NCBI GenBank assembly: GCA_025350865.1
Contig: JANXWZ010000077.1
Coordinates: 1-32,812 of the forward strand
Source: Rhodanobacteraceae bacterium
Lineage (GTDB): Bacteria; Acidobacteriota; Terriglobia; Terriglobales; Acidobacteriaceae
Reading direction: 5' to 3'
Length of the DNA: 32,812 nucleotides
Position 1 is the first letter of the stretch; each line of letters opens with the position of its first letter. Under the pieces are notes generated by a model. That model was not told the origin of the DNA. It made no database searches and saw only the letters and a program-made list of their open reading frames with translations. This document shows positions 15,472 to 22,480 of this stretch, one piece after another. A program made the translations under genes and the position numbers.

Positions 15472-17586
15472 ATGAACGTGACCTACGGGATCGGGAGATT
15501 GTTGTTGGCGGGATCGGTGGTATGCCTGACTGGCGGGGGCGGATACGCTGCGCTGGCCCAGGCGCAAGGGGTTGCGGGAACTGTGGAGCAGGCTGCGGAT
15601 GCGAAGGAGTGGCCGACCTACGGTCACGACTCGGGCGGTATGCGCTTCTCGCCGTTGACGCAGATCAACGCCGCAAATGTATCGCAACTGACACCGGCGT
15701 GGGTGTATCACATGAAGCAGGACGGCGACACGGCGGGGCGCGGGTTCGGAGGTGGTCCGGGTGGACCTGGTGGTCCGGGCGGACGACGGCCTGGTGGACC
15801 TCCTGGTGGCGCGCCGGGTGGTCTCGACCAGTCGGCGGCTCAGGCTGCTGCGGAGGGGATTGGACCACCGCGTGTGGCGACGGGGTTTTCGGTTTCGGAA
15901 GTGACGCCGCTGGTGGTTCACGGCATCATGTATATCGGGACGCCGTATGGCCGGGTGACCGCGCTCGATCCGACGACGGGAAAAGAGATCTGGAACTACA
16001 AGCTGGCGTCCGGCGAACCCGCTACGCGCGGAGTGGAATACTTTCCGGGCGACAAGCAGACGCCAGCGCTGATCGTGGTTGGGACGTCGGATGGGAAGCT
16101 GTTCACACTCGATCCGAAGACCGGAGCGCTGTATCCCAAGTTCGGGACCAACGGCATTGTGGACCTGAATACGCCGGAGATTACGCACGGCCTGGAGGGT
16201 GCCAGCGACGGGTTGTCGTCGCCGCCGATCATGTTTGAAAACATGATCATCATCGGCGGACGCACGACGGAGAGCGGCGGGCCGGGGCCGTCGGGCGATG
16301 TGCGGGCGTTCGACATCCACACGGGGAAGCTGGCATGGACGTTCCATGCGATTCCGCAGAAGGGCGAGGCCAACTACGGGACGTGGGCGGGCGACAGCGC
16401 GAACATGCGGTCGGGCTCGAATGTGTGGGGTTTGATTACGGTCGATGCCAAGCGCGGCATTGCTTACCTGCCGTTCGGCGCGCCGTCGGGAGATGCGTAT
16501 GGGGGGGATCGTCCGGGCGATAATCTTTATAGCTCGAGCATCGTCGCTGTCGATGCGAAGACCGGCAAGTACATCTGGCACTTCCAGCTAGTGCACCACG
16601 ATATCTGGGACTTCGACCTTGAAACTCCGCCGCTGTTGATGGATGTGAAGAGGGGCGGCAAAACGATTCCGGCAGTGGCGGTGATTGAAAAGGATTCGCT
16701 GCTGTATCTGCTGGATCGTACGAATGGCAAGCCGATCTATGGCGTCGAAGAACGTCCGGTGCCGCAGAGCACAGTGCCGTTTGAGAAGACGTCGCCGACG
16801 CAGCCGTTCCCGGTAAAGCCTGAGCCGCTGGCTCGACAGACGATGACGATGGCGGATATCGCCACGGTGACGCCGGAACTTGAAGCGAACTGCCGCAAGC
16901 TGGTTGCCGATAACAAGCTTGAGTTGGGCGGACCGTTTCTGCCGGAGACGTTCAACCATGTGCGGGTGAACTTTCCGAGCGAGATCGGCGGTGTGAACTG
17001 GCCGGGCGGAACCTTCAATCCAACGCTGGGCTACTACTACATCAACGTGATGGACCTTGGCCAGATGCAGGGCTACAAGGATCCGACCAGCGGTCCGCTG
17101 ACCGAGGATCCCGCGGGAACGAACAAGTACTTCGGGCGCGCGGGGCCGTTTCCATCGCTGCGTCCGGGGGGGCGGTTCAAGGATAACGGGCTGAATATGC
17201 CGTGCCAGCAACCGCCGTGGGGCGAACTGGTGGCGGTCAACGTCAACACGGGAAACATTGCCTGGAAGGTGCCGTTGGGGATCACCGAGAACCTGTCGGC
17301 GGACAAGCAGAAGACCGGTCGTCCGGGCATCGGGGGACCTATCGCCACGGCTGGCGGATTGGTGTTCATCGGAGCGGTGGATGATAATCGCTTCCGCGCG
17401 TTCGATGCCAAGACGGGCAAGGAACTGTGGGCGGCGAAGCTGGATGCCGCTGCGGGATCGGTGCCCAGCACGTATGAGGGCAAAGATGGACGGCAGTATG
17501 TTGTGGTTACCAGCGCGGGGAATAGCTTTGCGGCTGAGCCAGCGACGTCGGATGCGATCACGGCGTTCGCATTGCCGAAGAAGTAG
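15472..17586 (+). CDS. PQQ-dependent dehydrogenase (glucose/quinate dehydrogenase family, soluble form)
   Basis: This 704-residue protein is a periplasmic eight-bladed PQQ propeller enzyme oxidising an alcohol or sugar. It starts with a signal peptide; the first propeller segment begins EWPTYGHDSGGMRFSPLTQINAANV. The segment LVHHDIWDFD (374-382) corresponds to the mGDH-type motif with the catalytic Asp, and GEIGG-like FPSEIGGVNWPGG and PGIGGPIATAGGLVFIGA are family motifs. It lacks the five-helix membrane anchor of membrane glucose dehydrogenase and lacks a fused haem domain, so a separate acceptor is expected; the cytochrome c at 20495 is a candidate. A Gly/Pro-rich insertion (92-117) interrupts blade 1. 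AAGGAG at 15461-15466 is the ribosome binding site. Substrate unknown. Confidence 0.88.
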   Translation: MNVTYGIGRLLLAGSVVCLTGGGGYAALAQAQGVAGTVEQAADAKEWPTYGHDSGGMRFSPLTQINAANVSQLTPAWVYHMKQDGDTAGRGFGGGPGGPGGPGGRRPGGPPGGAPGGLDQSAAQAAAEGIGPPRVATGFSVSEVTPLVVHGIMYIGTPYGRVTALDPTTGKEIWNYKLASGEPATRGVEYFPGDKQTPALIVVGTSDGKLFTLDPKTGALYPKFGTNGIVDLNTPEITHGLEGASDGLSSPPIMFENMIIIGGRTTESGGPGPSGDVRAFDIHTGKLAWTFHAIPQKGEANYGTWAGDSANMRSGSNVWGLITVDAKRGIAYLPFGAPSGDAYGGDRPGDNLYSSSIVAVDAKTGKYIWHFQLVHHDIWDFDLETPPLLMDVKRGGKTIPAVAVIEKDSLLYLLDRTNGKPIYGVEERPVPQSTVPFEKTSPTQPFPVKPEPLARQTMTMADIATVTPELEANCRKLVADNKLELGGPFLPETFNHVRVNFPSEIGGVNWPGGTFNPTLGYYYINVMDLGQMQGYKDPTSGPLTEDPAGTNKYFGRAGPFPSLRPGGRFKDNGLNMPCQQPPWGELVAVNVNTGNIAWKVPLGITENLSADKQKTGRPGIGGPIATAGGLVFIGAVDDNRFRAFDAKTGKELWAAKLDAAAGSVPSTYEGKDGRQYVVVTSAGNSFAAEPATSDAITAFALPKK

Positions 17587-17610
17587 ACCAAATAGAAATG
17601 CTTGATCCTC

Positions 17611-17644
17611 GAGCTGTCAGCTTATAGCTGTAAGCTGGCAGCTC
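17611..17644. repeat. Inverted repeat, family B, copy 3
   Basis: GAGCTGTCAGCTTA (17611-17624) and TAAGCTGGCAGCTC (17631-17644) form a 14-bp stem with one T-G wobble and a 6-base loop. It lies between the convergent PQQ-dehydrogenase and aldehyde dehydrogenase genes, and may end both transcripts. Confidence 0.85.
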
Positions 17645-17664
17645 AAGGGATTCTCGCTCCGACG

Positions 17665-19086
17665 TCAGTACGTTTGCGAGTTGTAGAACTCACCGAACAG
17701 CTCGCTGTCTGGCGGGCGGTCAGCGGGGATGGGACGGCTGACCCACGTGGTTTGCATGTAGTGTTTCAGCGCGACGTTCTCGTTGGTGATGTTGCCGCCC
17801 CAGATGCCGCAGCCCATGCTGGAGGTCATCGGCATGCCGTTGGTGAAGGAGCCGGAGTTGGCGCGGGATTGCGGTTGACGAACCATGATGCGGCTGACCG
17901 GTGCCATGCGGGCGAGCTGGTCGATGTGGTCGTCGTTGAATGAGTAGATGCCGACGGAGTGGCCGCGACCGCCAACCTTGTAGATTTGCGAAATCTTGTT
18001 GAGGCCGTCCTGGAAACCGCCTGTGTATTTGAAGATGGCGAGGACGGGTGAAAGCTTTTCGCTGGAGAAGACAAACTCCTTGCCGATGTTTTCTTCTTTC
18101 ACGATCAGGAACGACTTGCCTTCGGGAATGCTGAAGCCTGCGATTTCAGCGATCTTCGCGGCCGAGCGCGCGATGGTGGGGCTGGTGCGATGGCGTTCGT
18201 CGTCCCACATGGCTTTCTGGAGCAATGGCTTCTGCTCGTCGGTGACGAGGTAGCCGCCTTCCTCTTGCAGCTTGGCGAGGAACTGGTCGTAGATGGAGGC
18301 ATCGACGACGAGGTTGCCGTCGCAGGAGCAGCCGGAGCCATTGTCGGCGGTCTTGCTGATGCGCGTATTTTTTGCAGCTTCGGCGACGTCGGCTGTCTCG
18401 TCGATCAGCATGGTCGCGTTGCCTGCGCCGACACCGTAGGCCGGCTTGCCAGAGCTATACGCCGCCTTCACCATCATCGGGCCGCCGGTTGCGACGGTGA
18501 GGTCGCAGAGGCTCATCAACTCGTTGGCCATGGGGATGCTGGGCTTCTCGATGCAGATGAAGAGGTCTTCCGGAGCGCCTTCGCGCTTGAGGACCTCACG
18601 CATGATCCGGACGGTCTCGATGGTGGTCGCCTTGCTGGCGGGGTGGGGCGAGAAGATGGTCGCGTTCTTGGCTTTGATGGCGAAGATGCCGGTGCCGGCT
18701 TCGGTCAGCGCGGCGTTGGTCACCGGGACGAGCGAGGCGATGACGCCGACCGGCTTGGCATACTTGACGAGTCCCTTCTCGGGAATCTCTTCGATGACGC
18801 CCATGCTCTTCTGGCGCAGGATGTCGCGCAGGATGCCGTGGATTTTGAAGCGCTTGTTATAGCGGGTGACGGGGTCGCCGAGGCCGCTTTCCGCGATGCT
18901 CATATCGGCGAGGCGGACGAAGGTGGTTTCGTTCGCCGTCGCCCATCCTACAGCCTGACAGAGCCGGTCAACCTGTGCCTGGTCGTAGTGTTCAATCGCT
19001 GCCATCGCGACGCGTGCGCGCTCAATCAAACCCTGCAGGTACAGGGTCTGGGCTTGCTGCTGTTCTTCGGTCAACTGCTTCGCCAT
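17665..19086 (-). CDS. Acylating (CoA-dependent) aldehyde dehydrogenase, SauS/EutE-like
   Basis: This enzyme oxidises an aldehyde with CoA and NAD(P)+ to an acyl-CoA (or the reverse). The order of motifs matches the acylating aldehyde dehydrogenase family, not the classical hydrolysing one: GVIASLVPVTNAAL near 115-127, CDLTVATGGPMMVKAAYSSGKPAYGVGAGN (about 194-223), and the nucleophile loop KTADNGSGCSCDGN, where the first Cys (about 253) aligns with the catalytic Cys of EutE/AdhE. From memory this loop most resembles sulfoacetaldehyde dehydrogenase (SauS) relatives, but I could not test that. ATG 19086 has AGGAG 5 bases upstream; ATG 19089 would be only 2 bases away. No microcompartment targeting peptide or shell gene is seen. 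Confidence 0.82.
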   Translation of the reverse strand: MAKQLTEEQQQAQTLYLQGLIERARVAMAAIEHYDQAQVDRLCQAVGWATANETTFVRLADMSIAESGLGDPVTRYNKRFKIHGILRDILRQKSMGVIEEIPEKGLVKYAKPVGVIASLVPVTNAALTEAGTGIFAIKAKNATIFSPHPASKATTIETVRIMREVLKREGAPEDLFICIEKPSIPMANELMSLCDLTVATGGPMMVKAAYSSGKPAYGVGAGNATMLIDETADVAEAAKNTRISKTADNGSGCSCDGNLVVDASIYDQFLAKLQEEGGYLVTDEQKPLLQKAMWDDERHRTSPTIARSAAKIAEIAGFSIPEGKSFLIVKEENIGKEFVFSSEKLSPVLAIFKYTGGFQDGLNKISQIYKVGGRGHSVGIYSFNDDHIDQLARMAPVSRIMVRQPQSRANSGSFTNGMPMTSSMGCGIWGGNITNENVALKHYMQTTWVSRPIPADRPPDSELFGEFYNSQTY

Positions 19087-19122
19087 CATAGCTCCTGGAA
19101 CTGGTCATGGTATCCAGATGCA

Positions 19123-19151
19123 ACGGTAGCATTGGGGATGCGGACTTCGAG
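19123..19151 (-). promoter_or_regulatory. Candidate promoter of the aldehyde dehydrogenase gene
   Basis: Minus strand: poor -35 CTCGAA (19151-19146), 17 bp, TACCGT (19128-19123). The operator at 19159-19174 is 7 bp upstream, the spacing seen at other sites. A better TTGACC lies right next to the operator (19158-19153) but has no good -10. Confidence 0.3.
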
Positions 19152-19158
19152 CGGTCAA

Positions 19159-19174
19159 ACCGTGTCGATACAGT
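19159..19174. promoter_or_regulatory. Putative operator upstream of the aldehyde dehydrogenase gene
   Basis: ACCGTGTCGATACAGT fits ACNGT-N6-ACNGT with central CG, and the palindrome extends one more pair on each side (A...T). It lies 72 bases before the start codon. Confidence 0.5.
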
Positions 19175-19233
19175 TAGGCGGTGGGCCTATGCGTGACATT
19201 GGAAAGGGTTCTGAGGGGGTCACGGAGGGTCCT

Positions 19234-19268
19234 CCCCACCTCAAACGATGAAACCATTTGAGATGGGG
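19234..19268 (-). terminator. Hairpin after ThuA-2
   Basis: CCCCACCTCAAA (19234-19245) and TTTGAGATGGGG (19257-19268) pair over 12 positions with one mismatch, and the loop is 11 bases. It lies 10 bases past the ThuA-2 stop. No T-run follows on that strand, so termination is inferred from position only. Confidence 0.5.
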
Positions 19269-19278
19269 CACCCGGCAG

Positions 19279-20229
19279 TTAGTGTGGCAACAGGCGCGGG
19301 GTGATGTCAGCGTTGCTTAGGCCGAGGCCCCACTTGATGGCCTCGAAGTACATCTCCTGAACGGCACGATCGTCCCAGGTGCTGGGGTCGTGGCCGAGGG
19401 CGGAGTAGTAGACGCGGCCCTTGCCGTAGGTTTTGGCCCATGCGAGCGGGAAGTCGGCGTCCTGATGGTGTACCAGCGGCACTTTCATATCGAGGTGCGA
19501 GACGTCGAGGCGCAGGATGACATGCGACTTGGCGCGGGAGAAATCCTTGATCTGGTAGTACTCGTCGATGTGGTCGAAGGTCTTGGGCAGGTGCGACATT
19601 CCGGGGAATGCGGAGTCCTCGACGATGACGGGTGCGCTGGTGATCCCCCACGGATGCTCGTCGAAACGACCGCCGACCATGTCGCCGAACTCGGGCCAGG
19701 AGAAGAAGGCAGTTGCTCCGCCATGAGCCACGATCAACGCCTTGCCGTCGTCGCGGACGAAGGAGAGGAGATCGGCTTTTTGCTCGGCTGTTAGAGTGAC
19801 CTCGCGCACACCGAAGAAGAAGATGGCGTCGAAGTCGTTCAAATTCTTGGCGTATAGGAGAGGCTTCCCGTCGGCTCCCAGCACGGGGTGCTTCGTGATG
19901 AGCTGGGAATCGGTCTTAATGATGGTGTCGTAGGTTCCGGTTTCGTAGCCGAGCCGCTCTATGGTCGCGAGGGCGTGGGAAACGGAGTCATGCTGATAGC
20001 CCTGGCTGGTGTCGCCCCAGGCGAGGATCCTCATTCGCTTGGGGACCGCGCCGTTGTGGAAGCTGGCGTCGCCTACCGTGGCGGCCGACATGCCGGGTCC
20101 GAGCCGTACCCCGCCGGGGCCAAGACCGAGGTCCGCCGTGCCTTGCCGGGGTGCCTGGGCATGGGACGCGACGGCTAGAGCAAGAAGTGGAAGAGCGGCA
20201 AATTGAGGCAGAATCTTTGAGCGTGTCAC
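19279..20229 (-). CDS. Secreted ThuA-domain protein (ThuA-2)
   Basis: This 316-residue protein is a second ThuA-domain protein, paralogous to ThuA-1. The GTG start at 20229 begins a signal peptide (VTRSKILPQFAALPLLALAVASHAQA) and has GGAG 8 bases upstream; a longer reading from 20295 would add 22 Arg/Pro-rich residues. The ThuA domain has KRMRILAWGDTSQGYQHDSVSHAL, DAIFFFGVREVTLTAEQKADLLSFV, GGRFDEHPWGI, and YGKGRVYYSALGHDPSTWDD near the end, shared almost word for word with ThuA-1. It lacks the Gly/Pro tract of ThuA-1. Function unknown; the domain is associated with carbohydrate use. It is divergent from the cytochrome c gene, with a perfect palindrome between them. Confidence 0.9.
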   Translation of the reverse strand: MTRSKILPQFAALPLLALAVASHAQAPRQGTADLGLGPGGVRLGPGMSAATVGDASFHNGAVPKRMRILAWGDTSQGYQHDSVSHALATIERLGYETGTYDTIIKTDSQLITKHPVLGADGKPLLYAKNLNDFDAIFFFGVREVTLTAEQKADLLSFVRDDGKALIVAHGGATAFFSWPEFGDMVGGRFDEHPWGITSAPVIVEDSAFPGMSHLPKTFDHIDEYYQIKDFSRAKSHVILRLDVSHLDMKVPLVHHQDADFPLAWAKTYGKGRVYYSALGHDPSTWDDRAVQEMYFEAIKWGLGLSNADITPRLLPH

Positions 20230-20350
20230 GCTTGGTCTCCGTGGTTCCGATAGGAATAGAGGCTGCCTCGGCTGATGGCGGGAAGCACGACGCAATTCTA
20301 GACACGGCGATTGAGCATGAGCAATGCGGATGGACGCTCGTTGGGTTTTC

Positions 20351-20370
20351 GTACGGTAGCGATACCGTAC
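20351..20370. promoter_or_regulatory. Perfect palindromic operator between ThuA-2 and cytochrome c
   Basis: GTACGGTA-GCGA-TACCGTAC has perfect 8-bp arms. Its inner 16 bases fit ACNGT-N6-ACNGT with central CG, as in many LacI-family operators. It is the best site of the six. Confidence 0.65.
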
Positions 20371-20379
20371 CCGCGGTCG

Positions 20380-20409
20380 TTGCGTGGATCGTGCGCCAAC
20401 CGGTAGGCT
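20380..20409 (+). promoter_or_regulatory. Candidate promoter of the cytochrome c gene
   Basis: TTGCGT (20380-20385), 18 bp, TAGGCT (20404-20409). GTCG precedes the -35, as in the TonB receptor and MFS promoters, but here the operator is 11 bp away rather than 7. Confidence 0.35.
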
Positions 20410-20494
20410 GTAATGAGCGGGTGTTCTCGAAACATCCCGGCCCGGTTAGTGTTCATCATACTGGCGGGTGCATCTCGTCGCCCTTAGGAGCTCT

Positions 20495-20929
20495 ATGCGT
20501 TTGACCCCGTCAGCTTGTCTCGCCACCCTGGTAACGGCAGCAGTTGCGTCCATTGTTTGCTGGCCTGCACAGCGTGTAGAAGCACGAACCAGCAACAGGT
20601 CGGTATTCACGAAGGCGAGCTTGCCCGGCGATAACGCACTCGCGGGTTTGCGGCTTGGACTGGTGCAGCAACAGGATGCTCCGTTGCCCGAGGGCAAAGG
20701 GAAAGATCTGGCGATGAAATATTGCACGACCTGCCATGCGGCCAACGTGTGGTCGCGGCAGCATCACACCCCGGACCAGTGGAACTCGCTGGTCGACCAG
20801 ATGGTCTCGAAGGGGTTGACGGCCCCGGATGACGATCTGGCCACGATCAGCGATTACCTTGCTGCCAACTTCGGCCCGCTGAAGAAAGATGCGGAGCCTG
20901 CCCCGGCAGCTCCTCCTCCGGCTCGCTGA
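20495..20929 (+). CDS. Secreted mono-haem c-type cytochrome
   Basis: This 144-residue protein has an N-terminal signal peptide (MRLTPSACLATLVTAAVASIVCWPAQ) and one haem-binding CTTCH (Cys77, Cys80, His81). A likely axial ligand is Met103 in VDQMVSKG, in a segment (TPDQWNSLVDQMVSKGLTAPDDDLATISDYLAANFG) typical of small cytochromes that accompany PQQ-dehydrogenases. AGGAG lies just before the ATG. A Pro/Ala-rich tail ends it. It is the likely electron acceptor for the PQQ-dehydrogenase at 15472; this is inference from family habit and proximity. It is divergent from ThuA-2. Confidence 0.88.
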   Translation: MRLTPSACLATLVTAAVASIVCWPAQRVEARTSNRSVFTKASLPGDNALAGLRLGLVQQQDAPLPEGKGKDLAMKYCTTCHAANVWSRQHHTPDQWNSLVDQMVSKGLTAPDDDLATISDYLAANFGPLKKDAEPAPAAPPPAR

Positions 20930-20947
20930 CGCATCATCTGCCGCATA

Positions 20948-20963
20948 ACCGTACCGATACAGT
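20948..20963. promoter_or_regulatory. Putative operator upstream of the MFS transporter
   Basis: ACCGTACCGATACAGT fits ACNGT-N6-ACNGT with central CG, and shares CCGATAC with the perfect site's CGATAC. It ends 7 bp before the MFS -35. Confidence 0.6.
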
Positions 20964-20970
20964 ACAGTCG

Positions 20971-21000
20971 TTGTCCGGCCCGCAACCGCAATGTTAGGGT
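20971..21000 (+). promoter_or_regulatory. Promoter of the MFS transporter gene
   Basis: TTGTCC (20971-20976), 18 bp, TAGGGT (20995-21000). The geometry, including the GTCG just before the -35, is the same as in the TonB receptor promoter. Confidence 0.5.
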
Positions 21001-21052
21001 TAGTTCGATTCCCGATGCGAATCGCTGCACTCTGGCGGTTGTGAGGTCGTAG

Positions 21053-22387
21053 TTGAGAAACGAAGCAGAAGTTCTGTCCGGCTTGACGCCTGTTCGGTCC
21101 GAATCGAACGCCTATCCGCCGTCGTGGCGATCGTGGTTTGTGTGGGGAATTGCGGCGCTGTTTTATCTGGCCGGTTTTTACCACCGCGTGTCGCCCGCCG
21201 TGATGACCGACGAACTGATGAGCGCCTTCAACATTGGCGCGGGCAGTCTCGGAAACCTATCGGCTTTCTATTTTTATTTTTATGTCGCGATGCAGATTCC
21301 GACCGGAATTCTGGTGGATTCCTGGGGTGCGCGAAAGCTGCTGATCGCCGGTTCGATCTCTGCGGGCGTTGGAGCTTTTCTTTTCGGGTCGACACACGAC
21401 TTTGCGCTGGCCTGCGTGGGCCGAGCGATTATTGGGGGATCGACTGCGGTGGGTTGGCTGGTGATTCTGAAGCTGGCGACTCACTGGTTTCCGGCGAAGC
21501 GATTCGCGATGCTTTCGGGACTCGGATTATTTTTCGGCAACATCGGGGCGCTGACGGCACAGGTTCCGCTGCGCATTGCGATTCAGCACTTCGGCTGGCG
21601 CGCGGTGGTGTTTGTCTCGGCAGGCGTGGTGGTCGCGGTGGGTGCTCTGGCGTTTGCGTTTGTGAAGAACGATCCTGTGGAAGACGGCTTCAAGAGCTAC
21701 GCTCCACTGGAAGTGCAGCGTGGGCACATGTCTGTGCTGGAGCTGCTGAAGGGCTTCAAGAAAATTTTCGCGTACCGCAATACGTGGCTGATCTTCTTTG
21801 CGCAGGGTGGTCTGGTGGGGTCGATTCTGGCGTTCACCGGGTTATGGGGGGCGCCGTTCCTGCGCGCTCGCTACCAGTTGCTGCCGACCAAGGCTGCGGC
21901 GGTTTGCTCGGTGATGATCGTATGCTGGGCCGTGTCCAGCCCTATCTGTGGTGCGCTGTCGGATCGCATCGGAAGACGCAAGCCGATCTATCTGGCGGGA
22001 TGTATTCTGGCGGCGGTTGGGTGGAGCGCGATGTTCTTTATTCCGGGGCTCCCTTTGACTGCGTTTGTGATTATCGCTGCGCTCACGAGCATGTGTAGCG
22101 GCGCTGTGGTCCTGGGGTTTGCGTACAGCAAGGAGTCTGTGCCGTCGCAGTATCTGGGCACGATCTCTGGCACGACGAACATCGGCAATATGATTGGGCC
22201 GACGTTTCTACAGCCTGTGATCGGGTGGGTGCTGGACAGGAACTGGACCGGGCAGCTGAACCACGGCGTCCACATCTACGATGTCCACGCATACCAGATG
22301 GGCTTTCTGCTGATGGTGGGATGGCTGGTGGTGTCGAGCGTGTTGCTGAGCTTTACGGGGGAGACTTACTGTAGGCAAAGCGCTTAA
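21053..22387 (+). CDS. Major facilitator superfamily transporter
   Basis: This 444-residue inner-membrane transporter has 12 predicted helices. Recognisable MFS features are the first helix FVWGIAALFYLAGFYHRVSP, the loop 2-3 motif GILVDSWGARKLL, helix 4 GRAIIGGSTAVGW, and the second-half loop GALSDRIGRRKPIYLAG. It is close in style to the anion:cation symporter-type MFS proteins of soil bacteria. The start is TTG 21053 with GTGAGG 6-11 bases upstream; no ATG fits before the first helix. It is probably controlled by the operator at 20948-20963, which links its substrate to the nearby PQQ and aldehyde dehydrogenases. Substrate unknown. Confidence 0.85.
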   Translation: MRNEAEVLSGLTPVRSESNAYPPSWRSWFVWGIAALFYLAGFYHRVSPAVMTDELMSAFNIGAGSLGNLSAFYFYFYVAMQIPTGILVDSWGARKLLIAGSISAGVGAFLFGSTHDFALACVGRAIIGGSTAVGWLVILKLATHWFPAKRFAMLSGLGLFFGNIGALTAQVPLRIAIQHFGWRAVVFVSAGVVVAVGALAFAFVKNDPVEDGFKSYAPLEVQRGHMSVLELLKGFKKIFAYRNTWLIFFAQGGLVGSILAFTGLWGAPFLRARYQLLPTKAAAVCSVMIVCWAVSSPICGALSDRIGRRKPIYLAGCILAAVGWSAMFFIPGLPLTAFVIIAALTSMCSGAVVLGFAYSKESVPSQYLGTISGTTNIGNMIGPTFLQPVIGWVLDRNWTGQLNHGVHIYDVHAYQMGFLLMVGWLVVSSVLLSFTGETYCRQSA

Positions 22388-22423
22388 AGCTTTCTGACGG
22401 TGTAGTGCAACTCCAACGACAAC

Positions 22424-22462
22424 TACTGAGATTCTGGGCTCCGCCCAGAATGACGTCAGGGG
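22424..22462. repeat. Dispersed hairpin repeat, family A, copy 5
   Basis: ATTCTGGGC (22431-22439) and GCCCAGAAT (22443-22451) form a perfect 9-bp stem with a 3-base loop; the flanks TACTGAG and GACGTCAGGGG match family A. It lies between the convergent MFS and SLOG genes and may end both transcripts. Confidence 0.85.
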
Positions 22463-22480
22463 TGAGCCGCATAGCGAAGG

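Noticed and set aside
15427-16581. 384-codon minus-strand frame inside the PQQ-dehydrogenase gene
   Set aside because: It is an Arg-rich shadow of a clearly conserved enzyme frame.
19121-19134. Half-site ACGGTAGC upstream of the aldehyde dehydrogenase
   Set aside because: Only one arm is present; the full palindrome is at 19159-19174.
21124-22098. 324-codon plus-strand frame inside the MFS gene
   Set aside because: It is offset from the MFS frame and shows no membrane-protein pattern.
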